DNA from: CAZNPL01 sp964574815
Lineage (GTDB): Bacteria > Planctomycetota > Phycisphaerae > UBA1845
Reading direction: 5' to 3'
Assembly (NCBI GenBank): GCA_964574815.1
Contig: CAZNPL010000022.1
Span: 1 to 64,000 of the forward strand
Length of the DNA stretch: 64,000 bases
Positions within the stretch are counted from its first letter, which is position 1, and the number at the start of each line of letters is the position of its first letter. Of this stretch, positions 54,624 to 63,829 are shown piece by piece. Below the pieces are notes generated by a model, which did not search any database, was not told the DNA's origin, and was given only the letters and a program-made list of their open reading frames with translations. A program made the translations under genes and the position numbers.

Positions 54624-55922
54624 GTGGCGTTGATCGGAATCCGTCAAGAGGACAAGAGCCGCTGGGAAGCTCGCGTGCCCCTCGTGCCCGATGACGTACG
54701 CCGCTTGGCCGCCGACCAGGGCGTCCGCTTTCGAATCCAGGCGTCGACCACCCGAGCCTTCTCCGACGACGCCTACCGTCAAGCCGGGACCGAGATCGTC
54801 CAAGACCTGGGCGATTGCCCCGTCATCATGGGCGTCAAGGAAATCCCACCCGAACGCCTCCAGCCCAAGCGCACCTACGTCTACTTCTCCCACACAATCA
54901 AAGGCCAGCCCGCCAACATGCCCGCCCTCAAACGTCTCATGGACCTGAACTGCAACCTCATCGACTACGAACGCATCACCGACGACCAGAACCGTCGGCT
55001 CGTCTTCTTCGGCCGATTCGCCGGACTCGCCGGCATGATCGATACCCTCTGGGCCTTCGGCCAACGCATCGAGACCGAAGGCGTCCCAAACCCCTTCACC
55101 CGCATCCGGCCCGCCCATCAATACGAAGACCTCAGCCACGCCGAACGCGAGATACGCGCCGTCGCCGACACCATCCGGCAAGATGGCCTGCCGGAAGCCG
55201 TCCGCCCGCTCGTCTGCGGCTTCGCCGGCTATGGCCAAGTCTCCCAGGGCGCCCAGCAGGTGTTCGACTGGCTCCCGACCCAGGAAATCGCCCCCTCAAA
55301 CCTCGCCTCGGTCCCGCCGCAGCCCGACGTCTGCTACAAGGTAGTCTTCAAAGAGGAAGATCTCGTATCACGAATCGATGCCTCGCAGCCCTTCGACCTA
55401 CAGGAATACTACGCCCGCCCCGAACGCTACCAAACCGCCTTCTTCCCGCACGCCGAGCACCTGACGATCCTCGTCAACTGCATCTACTGGGAACCGAAGT
55501 ACCCCAAGCTGATCACCCGTGATCAGTTCCGAGCCCTCTACGCAGGAGCAAAGCCGCCCAGGCTGCGCGTGATCGGCGACATCACCTGCGACGTCGACGG
55601 CTCCATCGAGTGCACCGTCCGCTCCACCTCCCCGGACGCCCCCGTCTATGTCTACGACCCCGCCGAGGGAACTACCCGCGACGGCGTCACAGGCCGAGGC
55701 CCGGTCGTGCTGGCCGTGGACTTTCTCCCCTGCGAACTACCCGTCGACGCCTCCATATTCTTCAGCGCGTCTCTCCGGGGGTTCATTCCCGCGCTGGCCG
55801 CGGCGGATCTCACCAAACCGCTGCCCGACAGCGGTCTTCCGCCCGAACTCCAACGCGCGACAATCGTTTACCAGGGAGTCTTGACCGAACCGTATCAATA
55901 CCTGGCCGAGTTCGTGCAATGA
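54624..55922 (+). CDS. Lysine-ketoglutarate reductase-type (LOR) protein
   Basis: A 432-residue protein like the N-terminal, lysine-2-oxoglutarate reductase half of eukaryotic AASS. GIRQEDKSRWEARVPLVPDDVR is the AlaDh/PNT-type N-terminus, then VIMGVKEIPPERLQPKRTYVYFSHTIKGQ, YERITDDQNRRLVFFGRFAGLAGMIDTLWA, and VIGDITCDVDGSIECTVRST near the end. It would condense lysine with 2-oxoglutarate to saccharopine. The dehydrogenase half is encoded 181 bp downstream. Confidence 0.85.
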   Translation: MALIGIRQEDKSRWEARVPLVPDDVRRLAADQGVRFRIQASTTRAFSDDAYRQAGTEIVQDLGDCPVIMGVKEIPPERLQPKRTYVYFSHTIKGQPANMPALKRLMDLNCNLIDYERITDDQNRRLVFFGRFAGLAGMIDTLWAFGQRIETEGVPNPFTRIRPAHQYEDLSHAEREIRAVADTIRQDGLPEAVRPLVCGFAGYGQVSQGAQQVFDWLPTQEIAPSNLASVPPQPDVCYKVVFKEEDLVSRIDASQPFDLQEYYARPERYQTAFFPHAEHLTILVNCIYWEPKYPKLITRDQFRALYAGAKPPRLRVIGDITCDVDGSIECTVRSTSPDAPVYVYDPAEGTTRDGVTGRGPVVLAVDFLPCELPVDASIFFSASLRGFIPALAAADLTKPLPDSGLPPELQRATIVYQGVLTEPYQYLAEFVQ

Positions 55923-56103
55923 CACTCGACCGCAATAAGCCGCCGTCCGTTCAAACCCCTTTTTCCCCGCACATTGGCACGGCTCGTGAATGGCGAAGTA
56001 CCGTCCATGTGAGTGGCATGCGACCGGCTGAACCGCCCCAGAGGCATCGTAACCGCACCGACTTATGATCAACCCGACATCCTCGACTTAGGAGGTTTTC
56101 CCG

Positions 56104-57438
56104 ATGAACAAAGTTCTCCTGCTTGGCGCCGGACTCGTATCCCGACCCCTGGTCCGCTATCTACTCGAAAAGGCCGGCTTCCAGGTCACCATCGCCAGCC
56201 GAACGGTAAGCAAGGCCGATAAACTCGCCGACGGACACCCCAACGCCAAAACGATGGCCCTGCTCGCCGACGACAACGACAAACTCAGCCAGCTCATCAG
56301 CGAGCACGACCTCGCCATCAGCCTGCTCCCGGCCCCCCTACACCCCGTCGTCGCCGAATTCTGCATCAAACACCGCAAGAACATGGTCACCACCTCCTAC
56401 GTCAGCCCCGCCATGCAGAACCTGAACCTCGCCGCCGAAAACGCCGGCGTCCTCCTGCTCAACGAGATCGGCGTCGATCCCGGCATCGACCACATGTCGG
56501 CCATGCGAGTGTTCCACGACGTCCGCAACCGCGGCGGCAGGGTCACCCACTTCAGATCCTACTGCGGCGGCCTGCCCGCCCCCGAGGCCAACACCAACCC
56601 CTGGGGCTACAAGTTCTCCTGGAGCCCCCGAGCTGTCTGCACCGCCGGAAAAAACTCCGCCCGCTACCGCATGAACGGCGAGGAGGTCGTCATCCCCGGG
56701 CCGGAACTCTTCACCGATTGTGGCCACGGCATGAACGTCGAGGGCATCGGCGAACTCGAGGCCTACCCCAACCGCGACTCCCTCGGCTACATCGACACCT
56801 ACGACCTCGAGGGCATCAAGACCATGTTCCGAGGCACCTTCCGCTACCCCGGCTGGTGCGAAACCCTCAAGGCCATCGTCGACCTGGGCATCCTAGAAGA
56901 AACCCCGGCCACCTATCCGGCCGGCACCACCTACGCCGGCTGGCTCGGCAACCTCCTTAAATCACCCGCCACCGGCGGCATCCGCTCCGCGGTCGCGGCG
57001 CAGCTTGGCATCGACGAAGGATCGAAAATCCTCGACCGCTTCGAATGGCTGGGCCTGTTCAGCAACGAAGAGATCGCCATCACCGACAAGGAAACAACGC
57101 CCCTCGACGTGCTCGCCAAACGCATGGAGCAGAAGATGATGTACGCCCCCGGCGAGCGCGACATGATCGTGATGTGCCACCAGTTCGTCGCCGAGTTCCC
57201 CAACGCCCCGACCGAGAACATCACCTCGACCCTGATCGACTTCGGCCAGCCCAACGGCGACAGTTCGATGGCCCGCACGGTAAGCCTCCCCGCCGCCGTA
57301 GCCGCCCGCCTCGTCGTCACCGGAAAGATCAAAAAAACCGGAGTCCAGGTCCCGGTGGAACCCGACATCTACAACCCCGTCCTGGACGAACTGGCCACCA
57401 TGAAAATCGAATGCAAGGAGCGCACCGAACCAAAGTAA
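56104..57438 (+). CDS. Saccharopine dehydrogenase (glutamate-forming)
   Basis: A 444-residue protein with an N-terminal Rossmann fold (KVLLLGAGLVSRPLVRYLLE) and the saccharopine dehydrogenase substrate domain (NEIGVDPGIDHMSAM, SYCGGLPAPEANTNPWGYKFSWSPR, FRYPGWCETLKA). It corresponds to the C-terminal half of eukaryotic AASS, oxidising saccharopine to glutamate and aminoadipate semialdehyde. AGGAGG precedes the start. Together with the preceding gene it gives the saccharopine route of lysine breakdown as two separate proteins. A hairpin lies 10 bp after the stop. Confidence 0.9.
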   Translation: MNKVLLLGAGLVSRPLVRYLLEKAGFQVTIASRTVSKADKLADGHPNAKTMALLADDNDKLSQLISEHDLAISLLPAPLHPVVAEFCIKHRKNMVTTSYVSPAMQNLNLAAENAGVLLLNEIGVDPGIDHMSAMRVFHDVRNRGGRVTHFRSYCGGLPAPEANTNPWGYKFSWSPRAVCTAGKNSARYRMNGEEVVIPGPELFTDCGHGMNVEGIGELEAYPNRDSLGYIDTYDLEGIKTMFRGTFRYPGWCETLKAIVDLGILEETPATYPAGTTYAGWLGNLLKSPATGGIRSAVAAQLGIDEGSKILDRFEWLGLFSNEEIAITDKETTPLDVLAKRMEQKMMYAPGERDMIVMCHQFVAEFPNAPTENITSTLIDFGQPNGDSSMARTVSLPAAVAARLVVTGKIKKTGVQVPVEPDIYNPVLDELATMKIECKERTEPK

Positions 57439-58082
57439 ATCGGGTGGCCCACCTCCTCCGGAGGTGGGTTCGCGATTCAATGCCGGGTGCCCCGCCTCCT
57501 CCGGAGGTGGGCTCACGATTCAACGACATCGGATGCGCGGGTGCCCCATCCCTTCGCAAAGCGAAGAGGTGGGGGACGGACACACATTGTCACCGCGGTA
57601 CTTCACCACCTCCGGAAACGGCCTCGCGACGACAAGCACTGTATCTCGATCCACCAGCGCACTGACAACTGAGAACTGATAACTGACGACTACCACCGCC
57701 GGGTGCCATGTCCACGCTCGCGTGGGCATGCGGAGCGCAATCGCCCCGCCTGCCTGCACAGTCTGGCCGGTTCCACCCGCCACAATCTGCAACCTGAAAC
57801 GCTGAAACACAGTAGCCGTGGGCAGAGCGAAGCACCGCCCACGCACCCGCCAACCCCAACCACCCGTCCGACCCCAAAGAGGCCGAATAACCACCAAAGT
57901 AAACCTCCCCCGAGCCGTCGCGCCCAATCCACCCCACAGCTCCCTCGCACAACGCCATGGCAACCATCAGCGCACCTCAACCCGACTCCTTCCGATAATC
58001 CCTGTGGCCTCCGGGTTCCCTGCCCACTTGTCGTACCGCTACAATAAGTACGAGGGCCCGAGAGGGCATGGAGAAGCCTGCC
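57439..58082. repeat. Repeat-rich intergenic region
   Basis: No gene. Holds at least four members of GGGTG-headed hairpin families: 57442-57480 and 57485-57527 (tandem), 57537-57582 (CCCCATCCCTTCGC-AAA-GCGAAGAGGTGGGG type, as at 30775) and 57707-57730 (CATGTCCACGCTCGCGTGGGCATG type). The remainder (57731-58082) is unremarkable. Confidence 0.65.
57448..57468 (+). terminator. Hairpin repeat after saccharopine dehydrogenase
   Basis: CCCACCTCC-TCC-GGAGGTGGG forms a 9-bp stem 10 bp after the stop. It is the first of two tandem copies (second at 57485-57527, core CCGCCTCCTCCGGAGGTGGG) each headed GGGTG and followed by CACGATTCAA or CGCGATTCAA. No T-run follows. Confidence 0.5.
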
Positions 58083-58802
58083 ATGAAAGCATATCAAACG
58101 ACTCTACTTATCGCCCTGGTGACTTTATCACATGCCTCTGCTCGCGCAGACTCGGTCTGGATCTGGACCAACAGCGCGGTCGGCGAGGGCTTAGCTCAAG
58201 TCTTCGACGGTGGTCCTGCCGTTATGGACTCCGTCGACCGGCATGGAACAGTAGCTCCAACGCTCGCGTTTCGGGCTACCGACGCAACGCGTCCGAGCAG
58301 TCTCGGTGCTTTGGCTTCTGCGAACGGCGAGTCATTTGTCGGCGATTTTGGTCGAATCCTGCGCGTAATGGTGGACTTCAGCGCCTCCTATGCGTCATCG
58401 CTGAGCCCGGGCGGCGATCGTCCCGGGGGACGGGCGGAAGGGATGCTCACCTCGGTCGTCGAGTTCGTCATGCCCGTCGACGAACTGGATTGGTTCTACG
58501 GCCTCGGAATCACGGAAGACGTGGGATTCGAGGGTGCAAGCAGTGTAGTCGTTGAGAACATGACGCAAACCAGAACGCTTCTTACGCTTACGTCCGAGAT
58601 GGGAAACGAGACTATTCTTGAAGGGCATGCGGGCGACCTGATCCGCATCACGTCCCAGATGTCGGGAAGGGGCGACGCCCCCGGCGGTTTCGGAATTCTC
58701 CAGAATTACAGCGCCCGGCTCGACATGATCTTCACCATCCCCGAACCCTCCACAGCCCTCCTGCTGCTCGGGGGCTTGCTTGTTCTGCAATCGCGAAAGT
58801 AA
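58083..58802 (+). CDS. PEP-CTERM sorting-signal protein, unknown function
   Basis: A 239-residue secreted protein with a signal peptide (MKAYQTTLLIALVTLSHASARA) and a C-terminal PEP-CTERM tail: IPEPSTALLLLGGLLVLQSRK, i.e. the PEP motif, a hydrophobic helix and terminal basic residues. The middle is unrecognised. This tail targets proteins to the exosortase system, whose genes are not in the window. GGAG upstream supports ATG 58083. Confidence 0.75.
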   Translation: MKAYQTTLLIALVTLSHASARADSVWIWTNSAVGEGLAQVFDGGPAVMDSVDRHGTVAPTLAFRATDATRPSSLGALASANGESFVGDFGRILRVMVDFSASYASSLSPGGDRPGGRAEGMLTSVVEFVMPVDELDWFYGLGITEDVGFEGASSVVVENMTQTRTLLTLTSEMGNETILEGHAGDLIRITSQMSGRGDAPGGFGILQNYSARLDMIFTIPEPSTALLLLGGLLVLQSRK

Positions 58803-59027
58803 CCCCCGACAATCCGTCCTCACGCCCCCAAACGCCGCCCTGCCGCCCCGTCTTTCCCGCGATACCCCAACAGCGCCCCACAAACACACCCCCACCCTCC
58901 CCCGGCAGAGTGCGACAAGAATTGATAACAAACAGGAGCCGGAATGAACGAAACGCAACCGCCCCGTCCATTCCGCCTCCCGTCCCTTCTCCTCTCTCCT
59001 CTCTACTTTCTGCTCTCTCTCCTCTCC

Positions 59028-59972
59028 TTACCCTCCCAAGAACTTCTCCGCCAACTGCACGATCTCCTTCACGTGCGCCACGCTCGACTCGAACGACTTC
59101 CGCTCCTCGTCGTTGAACTCGATCTCGATGACCTTCTCGACCCCGTTGCGGCCCAGCATGCACGGCACGCCGACGAAGTACCCGCCGACCCCGTACTCCT
59201 CGGTGCAGAATCCCGCACACGGCAGAATGCGCCGCTTGTCCTTGATGATCGCCTCCGCCATCGCGATCGTCCCGGCCGCCGGCGCATAGTACGCACTCGT
59301 CCCCATCAGCTTGACAATCTCCCCGCCGCCCATCTTCGTCCGCTGGATAATCGCGTCGAGCTTCTCCTTGGGAATCAACTGCGTCACCGGGATGCCCGCC
59401 ACCGACGTGTACCGCGGCAGCGGAACCATGTCGTCCCCGTGCCCGCCCAGAAGCAACGCGTCGATGTCCTCCACGCTGCAGTCCAGCTCCATCGCGATGA
59501 ACGTGCGGAACCGGGCGATGTCCAGACACCCCGCCTGCCCCACCACGCGCTTCGTATCAAACCCCGTCCTCTTCCACGCCGTGTACACCATCGCATCCAG
59601 CGGGTTCGAAACGACGATCAGAATCGCGTTCGGCGAGTGCTTGGCCACCTGCTCCGAGCACGAGCCGACAATCTTCACGTTCGTCTCCACCAGGTCGTCC
59701 CGGCTCATACCCGGCTTACGCGGCAGCCCGGCCGTCATGATCACCACGTCGCTGTTCGCCGTGTCGGCGTAGTCGGCCGTCCCCACGATATTGGCGTCGA
59801 AGCGATCCACAGGCCGGCACTGGGCCAGGTCGAGCGCCTTCCCCTTCGTCTTGTCCGCCAGATCCGGAATGTCCAGCAGCACGATGTCGCCGAGCTCCTT
59901 TTCGGCCGCCCACACGGCGCAGCTCGCACCCACGTTTCCGGCCCCAATGATGGTGATCTTTGCGCGCTTCAT
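59028..59972 (-). CDS. mdh: Malate dehydrogenase
   Basis: A 314-residue LDH/MDH-family enzyme: Rossmann ITIIGAGNVGASCA, substrate loop TAGLPRKPGMSRDDLVE with the two arginines expected of malate dehydrogenases, VVSNPLDAMVYTAW and the catalytic His in GGHGDDMVPL. It interconverts malate and oxaloacetate with NAD. ATG 59972 follows AGGAG at 8 bp; the frame extends upstream to 60059 without similarity. Confidence 0.93.
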   Translation of the reverse strand: MKRAKITIIGAGNVGASCAVWAAEKELGDIVLLDIPDLADKTKGKALDLAQCRPVDRFDANIVGTADYADTANSDVVIMTAGLPRKPGMSRDDLVETNVKIVGSCSEQVAKHSPNAILIVVSNPLDAMVYTAWKRTGFDTKRVVGQAGCLDIARFRTFIAMELDCSVEDIDALLLGGHGDDMVPLPRYTSVAGIPVTQLIPKEKLDAIIQRTKMGGGEIVKLMGTSAYYAPAAGTIAMAEAIIKDKRRILPCAGFCTEEYGVGGYFVGVPCMLGRNGVEKVIEIEFNDEERKSFESSVAHVKEIVQLAEKFLGG

Positions 59973-60353
59973 GTCGTGTTCTCCTAGGAGTTGAGTGGTA
60001 CGGAACCAGACTACCGCCGCTTCAAACGCAAAGTATACAGCATCACCAACCCCTGCCAACCGAAATCACAACCCCCCGCAACGTGCCCCATCCGTTGCGA
60101 ACCAAGGGGTGGGGTATCACCGCATTGCCGGGAGAGCCCCCTCCTGCGTCCCTGCGTCCCAGCGCCCCTTCGTCCCTCGCCTCGCACACACCAACGGCCG
60201 CGCTACGCAAGCACGATTTCCCTTGTTCCAATAGCCGCGACCGTATACCCTTCCACCGGCCGGAAAACAAAAGCAATTCCGGGCCGCGCGACGATGATAT
60301 AAGGCCGGAGCGCGGCACGCTCGACTCGTTCGGCGCGGTAGCGAGTCTCGAAC
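59973..60353. other. Divergent intergenic region with a weak repeat copy
   Basis: Between mdh (minus) and murI (plus). A degenerate GTGCCCCATCC...GGGGTGGGGTA hairpin (60082-60115) resembles the copies at 30775 and 57537. No gene seen. Confidence 0.5.
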
Positions 60354-61220
60354 ATGCACGTGGATCGACAACCCATCGCAGTCTTCGACTCCGGGCTCGG
60401 AGGCCTGACCGTCGTCCGCGAGCTCCGCCGCCGCCTCCCCCACGAAGACGTCGTCTACTTCGGAGACACCGCCCGAGTCCCCTACGGCACCAAAACCCCC
60501 GAAACCGTCCTGCGCTTCGCCCGGGAAAACTGTGCCTTCCTCCTGCGCCTCAACCCCAAATGCATCGTCACCGCCTGCAATACCGCCAGCGCCGTCTGCC
60601 TGCCCGAGCTCGCCAAGGAACTCCCCGTCCCCATCCTCGGCGTGGTCCGACCGGGCGCGGCCGCCGCAATCCAGGCCGCCGCCGCCCGCGACCTCATCGC
60701 CGTCATCGCCACCGAGGCCACAATCGCCTCCAACGCCTACCGCAACGCCATCCACGCCCTCGACCCCCTGCGAGCAGTCATCCAGACCTCTTGCCCGCTC
60801 TTCGTCCCGGTGGTCGAAGAAGGCCTGGACCCGGAAGATCAAATCATCGAACTCCTCCTGAACCGATACCTCGCAACCCTCCGCCGCCTCTCCCCGGCCG
60901 TCGTCGTACTCGGCTGCACGCATTACCCCATGCTGCGCGAGGCCCTCGACCGCTTCTTCGGCCCCCGCGTCACCCTCATCGACTCCGCCTCGGCCACCGC
61001 CGCCGCCGTCGAACGGACCCTCGACGCCATGAACGCGTTGTCGGACCTCCCCGGCCGTGGTAGCCTCCATTGCTATGTCAGCGACAACCCGCGCAGATTT
61101 CAGAGCCTCGGCTCCCGCTTCCTCGGAGAACCGATCCCCGATGTCGTGCGCATATGCCCCGAAGAACTGCCGGCCACCGGCGCAGACGCCCGTACCGCCG
61201 CGACGCGCGTATCGGCCTAA
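60354..61220 (+). CDS. murI: Glutamate racemase
   Basis: A 288-residue Asp/Glu racemase. FDSGLGGLTVVREL carries the substrate Asp, GDTARVPYG the binding loop, and the two catalytic cysteines are in TACNTAS and LGCTHYP. It supplies D-glutamate for peptidoglycan, so the organism probably makes peptidoglycan. The C-terminal ~60 residues (SLHCYVSDNPRRFQSLGSRFLG) are typical of some family members. Confidence 0.92.
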   Translation: MHVDRQPIAVFDSGLGGLTVVRELRRRLPHEDVVYFGDTARVPYGTKTPETVLRFARENCAFLLRLNPKCIVTACNTASAVCLPELAKELPVPILGVVRPGAAAAIQAAAARDLIAVIATEATIASNAYRNAIHALDPLRAVIQTSCPLFVPVVEEGLDPEDQIIELLLNRYLATLRRLSPAVVVLGCTHYPMLREALDRFFGPRVTLIDSASATAAAVERTLDAMNALSDLPGRGSLHCYVSDNPRRFQSLGSRFLGEPIPDVVRICPEELPATGADARTAATRVSA

Positions 61221-62028
61221 GACTCGAACACACGCTCTGTGGCTTACCATTCCCCTGCTAACGATCGCCTGCGGCTGCGCCGGCAAAAAAACCCACAAAC
61301 CGGGCTGGCTCATGTCCGAGTCCGACGCAAGCCGTTATGTCTCCGTCGCACTTGATGACCCCAACCCGGACGCCCGGCGCGACGCCATCGAGTGCCTTGC
61401 CGAAACCCGATTCGCCCAAGACAACATCGTAGTCGACGCCTGCCGCATCATCGCCTGTACCGACCCGAGCGAAAGCGTCCGATGCGCCGCCGTTCGATTG
61501 CTCAGTGAATCAGGCCGCCCCGAAGCCGCCACGACGCTCATCGAAGTCCTCCAATCGTCGAGAACTTCAACAAGCGTGGGAGAAAGGGTCCGCCTGACCG
61601 CAGTTCGCGGACTCGAACACATGGCTCGCAATAACGTGCTCCCATCGGACAAACAGGACGCCGCCGTCGCGGTCACCATCCGCCTCTTGGAGGAAGATCC
61701 ATCGCGCGACGTCCAGATCGCGGCCGCCACGCTCCTCGGAGAGTTTCCCCGCCTCGCCGCCGTAAACGCCCTCATCTCGGGCCTGAACCACGGCGACTTT
61801 GGCGTCGTCTACCACGCGGAACGATCCCTCATGCGACTCACCGGCGTCACGCACGATCACGATCCCCACGACTGGCGCGCATGGCTGGCACAGGTGGACG
61901 ATCCCTTCGCAAAAAGAGGAGCGCTCGACGATCAGTTGACGCCGGTCGAGCCAAAGAGCTGGTGGCAGCGGACAAGCGCGTCGATGAAACGGGCGCTGTC
62001 CGGCTTCCGCCCCAAACAGGACGGATAA
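61141..62028 (+). CDS. HEAT-repeat lipoprotein
   Basis: A protein of about 295 residues whose start is uncertain: the first in-frame ATG that gives a plausible signal is at 61141, inside murI (80-bp overlap). A basic leader and LWLTIPLLTIACGC give a lipoprotein signal. The mature part is four to five HEAT/armadillo-type helical repeats (VSVALDDPNPDARRDAIECLAE, IIACTDPSESVRCAAVRLLSE, ISGLNHGDFGVVYHAERSLMRLTG). Probably an envelope scaffold protein. Coupling to murI translation is likely because of the overlap. Confidence 0.65.
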   Translation: MSCAYAPKNCRPPAQTPVPPRRAYRPKTRTHALWLTIPLLTIACGCAGKKTHKPGWLMSESDASRYVSVALDDPNPDARRDAIECLAETRFAQDNIVVDACRIIACTDPSESVRCAAVRLLSESGRPEAATTLIEVLQSSRTSTSVGERVRLTAVRGLEHMARNNVLPSDKQDAAVAVTIRLLEEDPSRDVQIAAATLLGEFPRLAAVNALISGLNHGDFGVVYHAERSLMRLTGVTHDHDPHDWRAWLAQVDDPFAKRGALDDQLTPVEPKSWWQRTSASMKRALSGFRPKQDG

Positions 62029-62073
62029 CAGGCGGCCGACCCATCGGCGCCGGCAAAAGCAACGTAAACTCAC

Positions 62074-63033
62074 GTGCGGGCAATTACCTTCGACCAAAAA
62101 CTGGCTTACACCGAGACCCACCCGGATCCCACCCCGACCGACGGCGAGTGCCTCGTCAAGGTGCACCTCGCCGGCATCTGCGCCACCGACCACGAGATCA
62201 CACGTGGCTACATGAACTTCCAGGGCATCCCGGGCCACGAAATGGTCGGCACCGTCGCCCACGGCTCGACCAATTGGCAAGGCAAACGCGTCGCCTGCGA
62301 AATCAACTGCGTCTGCGGTCGTTGCGACATGTGCCAAGCCGGCCTGTCCAACCACTGCCGAAACCGAACCGTCCTCGGCATCGCAGGCCGCGACGGATGC
62401 TTCGCCGACCTCGTCGCCGTCCCCGAGCGAAACCTACACGAAGTCCCCGACACGATCACCGACGAAGCGGCCGTCTTCATTGAACCCCTCGCCGCGGCCT
62501 ATCAGGTCATCAAACAGGTTCCCATCGAACGGCGAATGAACGTGGCCATGGTCGGCAGCGGCCGCCTCGGCCTCCTCGTGGCACAAGTCCTCGCCCACAC
62601 CGGCTGCAAGCTCGAGGTCTTCGGCCGAAACCCACAGACGCTCCTGTTCTGCGAGAAAAAACGCATCCAGGGAACCCCGATCGACGACATGCGCCCCAAA
62701 AACGACCGCGACGTCGTCGTCGAATGCACCGGCTCACCCGAGGGACTCCGCATCGCCCTCGCACTCGTCCGCCCACGCGGCACCATCGTCCTCAAAAGCA
62801 CCCACGCCACGGACGCCCCCGTCAACCTGACGCCCGCCGTGGTCAACGAGGTCACCATCGTCGGCAGCCGATGCGGTCCGTTTCCCGAAGCAATCGCCGC
62901 CCTCGCCCGCCGAGACGTCGAGGTCTCCTCAATGGTCGCACGTGCGTACCGCCTCAATCGCGGGCTCGAAGCCTTCGAAGCCTCGGCGGATCCCAACAAC
63001 ATCAAAGTGCTCCTGCGCATCCAGCCGCGCTGA
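62074..63033 (+). CDS. Zinc-dependent alcohol dehydrogenase (MDR family)
   Basis: A 319-residue medium-chain dehydrogenase: catalytic-zinc residues in GICATDHE and GIPGHEMVG, structural-zinc cysteines in CVCGRCDMCQAGLSNHC, and the nucleotide fold VAMVGSGRLGLLVAQVL. Substrate not identifiable; it resembles threonine/sorbitol dehydrogenase-like members with a short core. Starts at GTG 62074. Confidence 0.85.
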   Translation: MRAITFDQKLAYTETHPDPTPTDGECLVKVHLAGICATDHEITRGYMNFQGIPGHEMVGTVAHGSTNWQGKRVACEINCVCGRCDMCQAGLSNHCRNRTVLGIAGRDGCFADLVAVPERNLHEVPDTITDEAAVFIEPLAAAYQVIKQVPIERRMNVAMVGSGRLGLLVAQVLAHTGCKLEVFGRNPQTLLFCEKKRIQGTPIDDMRPKNDRDVVVECTGSPEGLRIALALVRPRGTIVLKSTHATDAPVNLTPAVVNEVTIVGSRCGPFPEAIAALARRDVEVSSMVARAYRLNRGLEAFEASADPNNIKVLLRIQPR

Positions 63034-63064
63034 CGCGAGACACGAAACTCGGGTTCGTCTGCCG

Positions 63065-63829
63065 ATGACACGTCCATCTTTCAACTTCTGGCGATCCGAA
63101 TTGCTTGCAGACCAGGACGGCCTCATACACGCCATGACCCTGCGCGACGCAAACATGGCACTGAGCGTCGGCTCGGACATCGGCGGCACCACCGAGCGCC
63201 GCCGCCTCGCCTGCGACGCACTCTCCGTACCGTTCGATCGCCTGACGTCCGGACATCAGGTCCACGGAACACGCATCGCCGTTGTCACCGGACCACTCGT
63301 CGGCCGCGGACGGGACCGTTCCACCCGCCGAATTCCTGAGACCGACGGCCTCGTCACTAATGAACGCAACGTGCCGCTGATGGTCATCGGCGCCGATTGC
63401 GCCTTGATCGCAGTCTACGATCCGACAAAGCACGCGATCGGCGTCGCCCACAGCGGATGGCGAGGCACCGCTGCAGGCATGCCCGAGGCCCTCGTCGCCT
63501 CCCTGTCGAAAACGTACGGCTCGCGCCCCGCGGATCTCCTGGCCGCGATCTCACCCTGCGCCGGGCCTTGCTGCTATGAGGTTGGAGACGACGTGGTCAC
63601 CGCTTTCCACCGCCGGGATCGCGGCTCACCGGCGGCACTCTCGCGTCGCAATGGCACGTGGTACCTCGACCTCGCCGGCGCCGTCGAACGAGGCTTGCAA
63701 ACCGCCGGCCTCCAGCCACACCACGTGGACCGCGCCAACCACTGTACCATCTGCAACACCGACTGCTTCTCCTATCGACGCGAAGGCCGCGCCGTCGGCC
63801 AATCGGCCCTGATTGCCGCACTGGCGTAA
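63065..63829 (+). CDS. pgeF: PgeF/YfiH-type laccase-domain protein
   Basis: A 254-residue member of the YfiH/YlmD (DUF152) family, with the zinc ligands in GHQVHGT, GADCALIAVYD and VAHSGWRGTAAG. The family includes purine-nucleoside phosphorylase/adenosine deaminase-like activity and a peptidoglycan-editing role. ATG 63065 overlaps no neighbour and follows the alcohol dehydrogenase by 31 bp on the same strand. The 63830-64000 stretch shows no gene. Confidence 0.88.
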   Translation: MTRPSFNFWRSELLADQDGLIHAMTLRDANMALSVGSDIGGTTERRRLACDALSVPFDRLTSGHQVHGTRIAVVTGPLVGRGRDRSTRRIPETDGLVTNERNVPLMVIGADCALIAVYDPTKHAIGVAHSGWRGTAAGMPEALVASLSKTYGSRPADLLAAISPCAGPCCYEVGDDVVTAFHRRDRGSPAALSRRNGTWYLDLAGAVERGLQTAGLQPHHVDRANHCTICNTDCFSYRREGRAVGQSALIAALA

